From Alphaproteobacteria bacterium (GTDB lineage Bacteria > Pseudomonadota > Alphaproteobacteria > Rhizobiales > Xanthobacteraceae), in NCBI GenBank assembly GCA_005883445.1, contig VAZL01000477.1, positions 1-5,041 on the forward strand: a stretch of DNA of 5,041 nucleotides. Direction: 5' to 3'. The notes below the pieces were generated by a model, which made no database searches, was not told where the DNA came from, and worked only from the letters and a program-made list of their open reading frames with translations. Below are positions 1 to 4,883 of the stretch, piece by piece; the first letter of the stretch is position 1; each line of letters begins with the position of its first letter. A program made the translations under genes and the position numbers.

Positions 1-435
1 GCCAGGTCCGCAGTGGACGGTATGCGGCCGGGTATAGCCGGTCTTGTCCGCAAGCTCCGCCGGCTCGATGACCTTGACGATTTTCGGCGCCCGCGGATCC
101 GGCTTGGTGTCGAGAATGTAGACACGCGAGGAGCGCAAACCAGGGACCACAAGGAAGCGTCGCTCCACATGGGGGTGCGGCGCGTTCGGGCACAAACACG
201 ACGAGCAGGCGTTCCAACCGAAATGGTGGAACTCGTCGCCCACCTCGGTCGCCGCCACGTTACCGATAATCTTGGAGTACGACGATGATTTCGGATCCAC
301 GTCGACGACGGCGATGCGGTCAGGGGATTTTCGGTCTGGATCGAAGGCGGCGACGTAGGCGAGCGTTTCGGGCGGCGCCTTCGCCGCTTGGCGCGGAGAG
401 GGATAAAAACTTGGATCGGGCGTCCAGGTGGGCAT
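1..435 (-). CDS. Selenium-binding protein / methanethiol oxidase family (SBP56), N-terminal part, cut by window edge
   Basis: Only the first 145 codons are inside the window; the frame is open to base 1 and the family is about 400-470 residues long. Homologues (SELENBP1, bacterial MtoX) are metal-dependent enzymes that oxidise methanethiol to formaldehyde, H2S and H2O2. Seen here: VAVDP-type strand IAVVDVDPKS at residues 41-50, the signature HHFGWNACSSC at 70-80 (CxxC Cys77/Cys80), His87 and His89 in an HPH, SSRVYILDT at 102-110, PRAPKIVKVIEP at 114-125, and HTVHC at 138-142. The human protein has the matching WNTCSSC, SSRIYVVD, PRAPKLHKVIEP and HTSHC. Start ATG at 433-435 follows a strong GGAGAGGAG (444-452) with 8 nt spacing. 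No signal peptide is visible, so it is probably cytoplasmic, unlike the periplasmic Hyphomicrobium enzyme. It is transcribed divergently from hpnG. Family assignment is firm; methanethiol as substrate is inference. Confidence 0.9.
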   Translation of the reverse strand, partial: MPTWTPDPSFYPSPRQAAKAPPETLAYVAAFDPDRKSPDRIAVVDVDPKSSSYSKIIGNVAATEVGDEFHHFGWNACSSCLCPNAPHPHVERRFLVVPGLRSSRVYILDTKPDPRAPKIVKVIEPAELADKTGYTRPHTVHCGPG

Positions 436-477
436 ATGATTTTCTCCTCTCCAGACCGGCCTGCATCTTCATCTTCT

Positions 478-501
478 CGCTTGCGTCGCATCGCGCAAGC
501 G
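478..501. promoter_or_regulatory. 8-bp perfect inverted repeat in the leader of the SBP56 gene
   Basis: CGCTTGCG (478-485) and CGCAAGCG (494-501) are exact reverse complements around an 8-nt centre. The dyad begins 43 nt upstream of the start codon at 435. It could be an operator or an mRNA hairpin in the 5' leader. A TACAAT hexamer on the minus strand (609-614) could be the -10 of the gene, but no good -35 is seen, so the transcript start is unknown. Function is inference. Confidence 0.4.
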
Positions 502-935
502 GATCCGAGCGCGACCGAATCGCCCACGCGCAGCGTTCCTTTTTTCTCCGAACTCGGAAGCGGTCTGCGAGATAGGCGCGCGTGGGCGCGCCCCGCGCAT
601 TCGTGGGCATTGTAGCTCGGCGGCCCCCCTCGCATATATCGAGCCGGAATGGACACTTGTACCCGGTCCGTTCTTGTGCGTGATGGCGAATTCTGGCTGC
701 TTTGCGGCAGCAGGCACCGCCTCGGCGGTCATGGCACTGGGGGCGCACCAAAAGCGGCGTGGGCGGGACATCAAAGCGTCCAAGGAACAGTGATAAAGTT
801 GCCCGTACGAAGGCCGAGTCGGTCGAAGGATGGCCAGCCGAGCGCGGGAAAAAACAGGTCGAGGTGCCGCACCCGGCCGGGCGTGTCTTCGCAGCGAGGC
901 GGTTATCGCGGCTGGGCAGATCGGGGGCAAGGCCG

Positions 936-964
936 TTGACCAATTTCACTTTCTGGGGAAGATT
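936..964 (+). promoter_or_regulatory. Candidate promoter of hpnG
   Basis: TTGACC at 936-941 is a good -35 hexamer. It is followed after 17 nt by AAGATT (959-964), which matches only three of six -10 positions. The expected start would leave a leader of about 40 nt before the ATG at 1012. The -35 is convincing, the -10 is not. Confidence 0.3.
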
Positions 965-1011
965 ACCGCCGAAATACGCGGGACGCGCTACGCGAACAGA
1001 ACGAGAGTTGA

Positions 1012-1725
1012 ATGTCGACTAGGGGGCACGTAGTCGCAGTCACCTGTCTTGCGCTGGAGGCACGCATCGCCCTAGGTCCGGGCGTGGCGGTGATCTGCAA
1101 TCATGCCTCCCAGCTCGTCGCCTCGCTCGAGGCGGCGGCCAAGCGTGGCGCTGCGGGCATCATCAGCTTTGGAATTGCCGGCGGATTGGCGCCCGATCTC
1201 AACGCCGGCGACTGGGTGGTTGGATCCGGCGTCAGGACCGAGCAAGGGCACTTTCCAACCGATCGTGGATGGGCACGCGCACTGCTCGAGGTGCTTCCCA
1301 GCGCCGTCCACGCGGAGATCGTCGGGACGGATGCCCCGATCGCGGAGCCCTGGGAAAAACGTCGGCTTCACCTGCGAACGGGCGCCGTCGCCGTCGACAC
1401 CGAATCACACGTTGCGGCCAGGATCGCCGCCGCGCACCGGATTCCGTTTGCCGCCTGCCGCGCGGTCATCGATCCGGCCGACAGCGTGCTTCCGCCGGCG
1501 GCAGTGTTCGGATTGCGCGACGACGGCACGGCGGATGTCTTGGCGGTACTACGCTCGGTTGTGCGGCAGCCCAGCCAGCTTCCTGCGCTCACGCGCACCG
1601 CGCTCGATGCCCGCATCGCGGCGGCGGCGCTGCGGCGCGGCCGCCGGCTGTTGGGCGCGGGACTGGGCTTTCCGTATTTCAGCGAGCCCGTGCTCGAGGG
1701 CCGCATGGCGGTCGAGTTGGGCTGA
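1012..1725 (+). CDS. hpnG: Hopanoid-associated phosphorylase HpnG (adenosylhopane nucleosidase/phosphorylase)
   Basis: A 237-residue protein of the purine nucleoside phosphorylase / MTA-SAH nucleosidase fold. HpnG removes adenine from adenosylhopane to give ribosylhopane in side-chain synthesis of C35 hopanoids. Seen: VVAVTCLALEARIA at 7-20, the phosphate-loop region ISFGIAGGLAP at 51-61, VVGSGV at 69-74, the ribose-binding region AVDTESH at 127-133, DPAD at 154-157, PSQLPAL at 187-193 and RRLLGAGLG at 211-219. Length and motif order match alphaproteobacterial HpnG as I recall it. The start is fixed because a TGA in the same frame (1009-1011) abuts the ATG; the RBS is poor (GAGAG-like). Odd points: the usual Met of V-D-M-E-S is Thr130 here, and no other hpn gene or squalene-hopene cyclase is in view. 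The last ~15 residues have no counterpart I remember. Family call is strong; activity is inferred. Confidence 0.88.
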   Translation: MSTRGHVVAVTCLALEARIALGPGVAVICNHASQLVASLEAAAKRGAAGIISFGIAGGLAPDLNAGDWVVGSGVRTEQGHFPTDRGWARALLEVLPSAVHAEIVGTDAPIAEPWEKRRLHLRTGAVAVDTESHVAARIAAAHRIPFAACRAVIDPADSVLPPAAVFGLRDDGTADVLAVLRSVVRQPSQLPALTRTALDARIAAAALRRGRRLLGAGLGFPYFSEPVLEGRMAVELG

Positions 1726-1759
1726 GCCGTCATCTCTTTGCACGAAGAGCTTGGCCTCA

Positions 1760-1784
1760 CCGCGCCGTGACGAGGGCGGCGCGG
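1760..1784. terminator. GC-rich hairpin between convergent hpnG and Rieske genes
   Basis: CCGCGCCG (1760-1767) pairs exactly with CGGCGCGG (1777-1784), with a further G-T pair possible inside, leaving a loop of 7-9 nt. It lies 34 nt after the hpnG stop and 22 nt after the Rieske gene stop, so it could end both transcripts. Neither side has a T-run, so intrinsic termination is uncertain. Confidence 0.4.
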
Positions 1785-1806
1785 ATCACCTTGTCAACCT
1801 TTCGAG

Positions 1807-2898
1807 TTAAACGCTGATCCGCCCGGCCATTCCTCCGGCGCGCGCATCGCCTATTGCCTCTGCTCGGCATGAATGAATGATCGGATCAACCGCCGTCGCT
1901 GCGGCATCGATCATCTCTTGTTGCGCCTCGATCACCGGGGCGTCTTGCTCCTCGAATGCGAATCGGCGGGTTGTCGATATCTTGTCCTGGATCTGCGCGT
2001 TCAACCGATCGTCCGCGGTCAAAACATTGAACCGCACCGCGGTGAAAAAATAATGCGTGGTCTTGTCGCTCTCGGGAGTGAGCATATGGATTGCATGATA
2101 ACCGGTCCCGCTCTCGGGAACCGCCCCGGGCGCACAAATTCCCGTCAACAGACGTAAATTGCTGGGTGCCATCCACCGCATGCGGGTGAACTTGTCGACG
2201 CGTTCCGGCGTCGACGGCATCAGAATGGCGAATAGCCCCGGTGCCGTCGCATTGCGGGCGTAACGGCCGACGATCACATCGTCGCCGTCCTGCTCGACGG
2301 TGATTTCGGATTCGACCGTATCCGAATTGCCGAGAATGCCGTCGTGCAGATAAGAGGTATGGCTCAAGTCGAGCAGATTATCGATGATGAGCTCATAGTT
2401 GGCGCGAATGGTGATTCGGTCGCGCTTGGTCGCATGCATCTCGGGGACGTTATCGAGGACGCTGAAGTCCGGCACTTTTGCCAGGTCGGGCGGCTGTTCA
2501 CCCATCCAAATCCAGATCGCCTTGTGCTTCTCCGTCACCGGATAGCTGCGCACGCGGGCGCGGGGAGGAATATTTTTCGTTCCATGCGGGTTCAGGACGC
2601 AAGCGCCGGACGAGTCGAATTCCAACCCATGATAGGGGCATTGAACGCGATCGCCGCCGACGACCTTGCCCATATGCAGAGGTGCGAATCGGTGCGGACA
2701 GCGATCCTGCAATGCGGCGATATGGCCGTCCGATTTTCGGAAAAGGACGATCGGCTCTTTCAGAATCGTGCGGCTGAGCAATTGACCGTCGGCGAGATTG
2801 TCGGACCAGGCGGCGACATACCACGCGTTGCACAGGTAGGTCCCGCTGACCATTTTCTTTTTACTGTCGAGAAGCTCGAGCTCCATTGCGCGCGTCAT
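1807..2898 (-). CDS. Rieske [2Fe-2S] non-heme iron oxygenase, alpha subunit, VanA-like (aromatic ring-hydroxylating / O-demethylase family)
   Basis: A 363-residue oxygenase component, the usual length of VanA-type Rieske monooxygenases. The N-terminal Rieske domain (about 23-130) has C-P-H-R with Cys67 and His69, then C-P-Y-H with Cys87 and His90. The catalytic domain has NLLDLSHTSYLH (174-185), giving bridging Asp177 and iron ligands His180 and His185. Asp319, in EEQDAPVIEAQQ (316-327), is the likely third ligand. All key residues are intact. Relatives demethylate vanillate or hydroxylate/demethylate other aromatics, using electrons from a separate reductase (VanB type); none is encoded here, so the reductase must be elsewhere. 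The start ATG (2896-2898) follows GGAGG (2906-2910) with 7 nt spacing. An internal Met16 begins the conserved part but has no comparable RBS. It appears monocistronic, with its own promoter at 2984-3013. The substrate cannot be told from sequence. Confidence 0.9.
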   Translation of the reverse strand: MTRAMELELLDSKKKMVSGTYLCNAWYVAAWSDNLADGQLLSRTILKEPIVLFRKSDGHIAALQDRCPHRFAPLHMGKVVGGDRVQCPYHGLEFDSSGACVLNPHGTKNIPPRARVRSYPVTEKHKAIWIWMGEQPPDLAKVPDFSVLDNVPEMHATKRDRITIRANYELIIDNLLDLSHTSYLHDGILGNSDTVESEITVEQDGDDVIVGRYARNATAPGLFAILMPSTPERVDKFTRMRWMAPSNLRLLTGICAPGAVPESGTGYHAIHMLTPESDKTTHYFFTAVRFNVLTADDRLNAQIQDKISTTRRFAFEEQDAPVIEAQQEMIDAAATAVDPIIHSCRAEAIGDARAGGMAGRISV

Positions 2899-2983
2899 CG
2901 CGGGTCCTCCATGTCTGAGGCCGATTCAGCAGAAGCGCGAACTCCGCAATGGCGCGGGCGGCGTACCTGCGCGAATGCAGCGG

Positions 2984-3013
2984 ATTATCTTTCGGGCCAT
3001 CGTTGCGGGTCAA
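2984..3013 (-). promoter_or_regulatory. Sigma70-type promoter of the Rieske oxygenase gene
   Basis: Read on the minus strand, TTGACC (3008-3013) is followed after 18 nt by GATAAT (2984-2989). Each hexamer matches five of six consensus positions. The expected start near 2977 leaves a leader of about 80 nt to the ATG at 2898. No clear operator symmetry was seen around it. Confidence 0.6.
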
Positions 3014-3184
3014 GCCGCCGTCTCGGCGCGGCGAATGGGCGCAAAGCCGCTCGCCGCACTTTGCGCGTGCTGGCGGGTCGCGAACGCTCGATTTACATCG
3101 ACGGGAACCAAACCGCTCGCCGAGCGATAACCTTGTGGCGTTCCCCGAAGGCCCCACTGCCCCCCAAGAGCCAACGGGAGCGCT

Positions 3185-3215
3185 AAGGCCCCGGTGAAAA
3201 CCTCGCCGGGGCCTT
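3185..3215 (-). terminator. Very stable stem-loop, likely transcription terminator
   Basis: AAGGCCCCGG (3185-3194) and CCGGGGCCTT (3206-3215) pair perfectly. The stem continues inward with T-G, G-C and A-T pairs, giving 13 bp around a 5-nt loop. It lies 81 bp beyond the stop of the minus-strand exported-protein gene (3297-3740) and upstream of the Rieske promoter, so it would insulate the two units. There is no T-run beyond the A/T pairs at the base of the stem, so it may need Rho or act in RNA stability. Confidence 0.55.
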
Positions 3216-3296
3216 CCCTATACACGATCCCCAACGCTGTGGCGCTGGCCGTCGCAGCCTAGGCGCACGCTGCGCTCTCGGCAGGCGCGACAAATC

Positions 3297-3740
3297 CTAC
3301 GGTTTCACGCGATTCATCACGTGGCAGGTCGCGACGATCGAACGGGTCGGGCTGGTGCCGTTGTGGGCGTAGCATTTTTCTATGCTATCCGGCGAGATGA
3401 GGGCGATGCGAAAATAGCCGTCCATATCGGCGCCGATGATCGTCTTGTTGTCGCTCGCAATCGCCCACGCGAACGGCTCTTGAGTATTGGCGGCCGCGGA
3501 TGACGAGCGACCCCAGGCAAGCCGACCCTCCTGGCCCTCCACGATGTAGGTCGCTTCGATGTCGCGCACGCGCGGCGGATCGGCAGCGGTTTGCGAACCG
3601 GGATGGTGGGGATGGCTGCCGAACACGATCGACTTGCCCTTTCCCGACCAGGTGCCCTTGAGATCGGGAATGGCGTCCTGCGCGCGCGCGGACGTTGCCG
3701 CCGCGGCGAGGAGCGCCAAGGCGAAGACGAGACATCTCAT
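3297..3740 (-). CDS. Exported protein of unknown function, 147 residues, with signal peptide
   Basis: The protein starts MRCLVFALALLAAAATSARA: one Arg, a hydrophobic core (4-15) and an A-R-A cleavage site after residue 20. This predicts Sec export and a periplasmic mature form of about 127 residues beginning QDAIPDLKG. The mature part opens with DLKGTWSGKGK (26-36), a pattern seen at the start of small beta-barrel proteins (lipocalin- or avidin-like), and looks beta-rich. It has a His-rich turn SHPHHPG (42-48) and two cysteines, Cys123 and Cys139, that could form a disulfide. I do not recognise a named family. The start at 3738-3740 is chosen because it has GGGAGG (3746-3751) about 5 nt upstream and puts the signal peptide first. 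An earlier in-frame ATG at 3822-3824 would add 28 unlike residues ahead of the signal. It is a single gene with a probable terminator downstream. Confidence 0.78.
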   Translation of the reverse strand: MRCLVFALALLAAAATSARAQDAIPDLKGTWSGKGKSIVFGSHPHHPGSQTAADPPRVRDIEATYIVEGQEGRLAWGRSSSAAANTQEPFAWAIASDNKTIIGADMDGYFRIALISPDSIEKCYAHNGTSPTRSIVATCHVMNRVKP

Positions 3741-3860
3741 CGCTTCCTCCCGTACTGATGCGAATCGCTCATCGAGGTGATTGGCTGACGATGCGGTCAG
3801 CTGCGCTAACGCGGAAATTATCACGGAACTTTACAGGGAAGCATTGGAATTTTTAGCGAT

Positions 3861-4035
3861 CTATTCGATCACTTCGTCGGCGATAGCGAGCAGCCTGTGC
3901 TCGGCCTCGCAGCAGCATCCTAGCCGTTGGCGGCCCGCGCGCAGCACAGCGAGCGGATGCGGCGCGTCGGTTGAGACCCGCTCGTACGTGGTCGACCTGA
4001 CCCGAAGGAAACCGGCCAGGATTCGGGCCCGAAGC
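3861..4035 (-). pseudogene. Probable remnant of the C-terminus of an ABC-transporter substrate-binding protein (PF04392-like)
   Basis: On the minus strand one frame ends RLLAIADEVIE-stop (stop at 3861-3863). The ending LLxRADEVIE-stop is typical of the PF04392 substrate-binding proteins abundant in Bradyrhizobium relatives. Further upstream the same frame has RILAG and TTYERV, roughly where the family has RILKGAKPxD and TKYELV. The middle is diverged (a Cys-Cys-Cys run and no NLKTAKALGL), and no start or N-terminal domain exists upstream. It is therefore read as a decayed end, not a gene. The resemblance is from memory and only the last ten or so residues are strong. Confidence 0.35.
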
Positions 4036-4064
4036 GGCAGCCGTCTATCCGTCCGTTCGAAGGC

Positions 4065-4090
4065 ATTCAGCCCGATTCAGAACAATTCAG
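4065..4090 (+). repeat. Three ATTCAG direct repeats with exact 10-bp period
   Basis: ATTCAG occurs at 4065-4070, 4075-4080 and 4085-4090, separated by unlike 4-bp spacers. The period is close to one helical turn, as in binding sites for regulators that sit side by side on one face of DNA. The array lies about 160 bp upstream of the small gene at 4252. Function is inference; three hexamers could arise by chance. Confidence 0.4.
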
Positions 4091-4251
4091 ATCTAGCCCA
4101 AGGACCTTTAAGGCAACTCTGGAGAACTATTGCAGCAGTCCAAGACAGGTCACGTCAGCAATCTGCCGAGGCCGTGGCGATCTGGAGAGGCAAAACAAAA
4201 AGATTGACGCCCCGCTCGACGCTAGGTTCCGGCAAACTTGAGGATAGAGCC

Positions 4252-4476
4252 ATGTCAACCAGCGACGACGTACAAAAGCGAAATGCCTTTGCCGCTTGTG
4301 CTGAGTTTCGCATCGAGGGCCTTGAAGCCTCCCTGCATCATGCGCGCGAGATTGCAGTCCGGGACGAGCTGGGTGTCGTAGGGCACTACATTGCGGAAGC
4401 GCAAGGATACCTGGCTCAAATTCGCGTTCTGCATCAAGCGGCGCTGAATGAGTTCAGCCGAGCGCAGGGAGAATAA
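4252..4476 (+). CDS. Small helical protein of unknown function, 74 residues
   Basis: The start ATG at 4252 has GAGGA (4240-4244) 7 nt upstream, and a probable terminator begins just after the stop; both support a real gene. The product, starting MSTSDDVQKRNAFAACAEFR, is rich in Ala, Glu, Arg and Leu with hydrophobic residues at helical spacing from about 12 to 68. It looks like two or three soluble amphipathic helices. There is one Cys (16), no signal peptide and no membrane segment. I do not recognise a family; small rhizobial hypothetical proteins of this kind are common. The frame is open further upstream to 3781, but that part has no RBS and unlike composition, so the short form is preferred. 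Confidence 0.55.
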   Translation: MSTSDDVQKRNAFAACAEFRIEGLEASLHHAREIAVRDELGVVGHYIAEAQGYLAQIRVLHQAALNEFSRAQGE

Positions 4477-4477
4477 G

Positions 4478-4515
4478 CCGGTTGGGCGGTCCGCCGACCG
4501 GTGTGCCTCCTTTTT
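4478..4515 (+). terminator. Rho-independent-like terminator after the 74-residue gene
   Basis: CCGGT (4478-4482) pairs with ACCGG (4497-4501). Inside, GGCG (4485-4488) pairs with CGCC (4492-4495), with a small internal bulge and a 3-nt loop. Ten bases after the stem a T5 run (4511-4515) follows. The stem starts directly after the stop codon. The gap between stem and T-run is longer than usual. Confidence 0.5.
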
Positions 4516-4676
4516 GCTGCGCTTTAAATGGTTTTACGTAGCCCACTGCGATCAGGGACGGCACCGGTCCGCTCACCTAACCGCCACAGGACAGAGCGCG
4601 CCGTATCTTGCTAACACGCGGAACGTCGCGATAATTTTTTCAGAGTCGGGCAGGCGCCAATGGAGACCAAAGTGGT

Positions 4677-4723
4677 TGGCTGGGGGACTAGGATTCGAAC
4701 CTAGATTAACGGAGTCAGAGTCC
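4677..4723 (-). tRNA. Truncated tRNA-Gln(CTG): 3' fragment only, probable att site of an integrative element
   Basis: Read on the minus strand the order is: anticodon loop CTCTGAC (4714-4720) with anticodon CTG (4716-4718), anticodon-stem 3' strand TCCGT (4709-4713), variable TAAT (4705-4708), a complete T-arm CTAGG-TTCGAAT-CCTAG (4688-4704), acceptor strand TCCCCCA (4681-4687), discriminator G and encoded CCA (4677-4679). These match alphaproteobacterial tRNA-Gln. On the 5' side only GGA (4721-4723) of the anticodon stem pairs, then the match stops; no D-arm or 5' acceptor strand follows. It cannot be a working tRNA. A copy from anticodon stem-loop to 3' end is what tyrosine-recombinase elements leave at the far end of an insertion. 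The orientation puts the element to the right and the original chromosome to the left. Confidence 0.8.
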
Positions 4724-4786
4724 TGCGACTAGCGCTGATATTGTGCGGCTTTTTTCCCAACTGGCGCGAAAAGCGCGCATGGCAAA

Positions 4787-4864
4787 TCAAAAGCTTGCGT
4801 CCCGGTCAGGATCCACGGTGCGGGCCGCTGCGGTGCATCCCGCCAGCAACATGACCATCAACAT
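4787..4864 (-). CDS. Possible tiny lipoprotein (25 residues), second of a tiny pair
   Basis: From the ATG at 4862-4864 the product is a hydrophobic stretch ending LLAGC, a good lipobox with Cys10. Then comes a short hydrophilic tail of 15 residues (TAAARTVDPDR and four more), stop at 4787-4789. A TTG start at 4871-4873 would add three residues. It is in the same frame as the 29-residue peptide upstream, whose stop is 15 nt before this ATG. There is no Shine-Dalgarno, and the start lies in a 9-bp hairpin, so translation would depend on coupling to the first frame. Against it: no positive charge before the hydrophobic core, and very short length. It recalls entericidin-like small lipoproteins only in general design. 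Confidence 0.35.
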   Translation of the reverse strand: MLMVMLLAGCTAAARTVDPDRDASF

Positions 4865-4870
4865 GACGAT
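4847..4870. repeat. 12-nt tandem duplication
   Basis: CAACATGACCAT (4847-4858) is followed directly by CAACATGACGAT (4859-4870), one mismatch, and then CAA. On the minus strand the two units encode the repeated V-M-L hydrophobic core ahead of the lipobox of the tiny lipoprotein. Confidence 0.55.
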
Positions 4871-4883
4871 CAAAGATCGTCAT
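4863..4883 (-). promoter_or_regulatory. 9-bp perfect hairpin at the junction of the two tiny frames
   Basis: ATGACGATC (4863-4871) and GATCGTCAT (4875-4883) are exact complements around a 3-nt loop. In the minus-strand transcript the stem contains the TGA of the first frame (4880-4882) and two bases of the ATG of the second (4862-4864). A ribosome finishing the first frame would open it, as in translational coupling. The structure is seen; the role is inferred. Confidence 0.45.

Larger units (their letters stand above)
436..1011. other. Divergent intergenic region (576 bp) without a supported gene
   Basis: This stretch separates the divergent SBP56 and hpnG genes. Several frames are open in both directions, but they overlap one another, lack ribosome binding sites and encode Arg/Pro/Ala-rich sequence with no recognisable domain. 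Short symmetric elements include a 12-bp dyad (TCCGA-AC-TCGGA, 547-558) and a 10-bp palindrome GGGCGCGCCC (584-593). A T6 run lies near 540-545 with no hairpin before it. No decayed neighbour of hpnG (such as a squalene-hopene cyclase end) was recognised. Confidence 0.5.
2899..3296. other. Intergenic region (398 bp) between two minus-strand genes
   Basis: It contains the Rieske RBS (2906-2910), its promoter (2984-3013) and the strong stem-loop at 3185-3215. Frames open through it on both strands are basic, low-complexity and without RBS, and are not supported as genes. Bases 3014-3184 and 3216-3296 show nothing recognisable. Confidence 0.5.
3741..4251. other. Gene-poor stretch (511 bp)
   Basis: It holds the RBS of the exported-protein gene, a probable decayed gene end (3861-4035), three phased hexamers (4065-4090) and the RBS of the 74-residue gene (GAGGA, 4240-4244). 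A TTGACG at 4204-4209 resembles a -35 but has no -10 at the right distance. A plus-strand frame open from 3781 into the downstream gene has no RBS and no recognisable protein content. Confidence 0.45.

Noticed and set aside
584..593. Palindrome GGGCGCGCCC as an operator
   Set aside because: GC-only palindromes of this length arise easily in such sequence and it has no clear relation to a promoter.
320..949. Long open frames on both strands between the SBP56 gene and hpnG
   Set aside because: They overlap each other and part of the SBP56 gene, lack ribosome binding sites, and encode Arg/Pro/Ala-rich sequence with no motif; expected by chance at this GC content.
1103..1817. Plus-strand frames overlapping hpnG in other registers
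   Set aside because: Arg/Ser-rich or Arg/Gly-rich shadows of hpnG, which has clear family motifs.
2344..3186. 280-codon plus-strand frame opposite the Rieske gene
   Set aside because: It is antisense to a gene with fully conserved catalytic motifs, has no RBS, and its part beyond the Rieske gene has no recognisable content.
3781..4251. Upstream extension of the 74-residue gene, starting from a TTG
   Set aside because: No RBS at the TTG, composition unlike the downstream part, and the strand opposite carries the probable ABC-protein remnant; the ATG at 4252 has a good RBS.
4608..4635. TTGCTA-N16-GATAAT promoter-like pair on the plus strand
   Set aside because: No gene follows it on that strand; only the antisense tRNA fragment lies downstream.
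4448..4732. 94-codon plus-strand frame ending in GGLGFEPR-type sequence
   Set aside because: That ending is the familiar false translation of the antisense strand of a tRNA T-arm; the frame also crosses the terminator after 4476.
4677..4745. A complete functional tRNA gene
   Set aside because: No D-arm, no 5' acceptor strand, and the anticodon stem pairs at only three of five positions.
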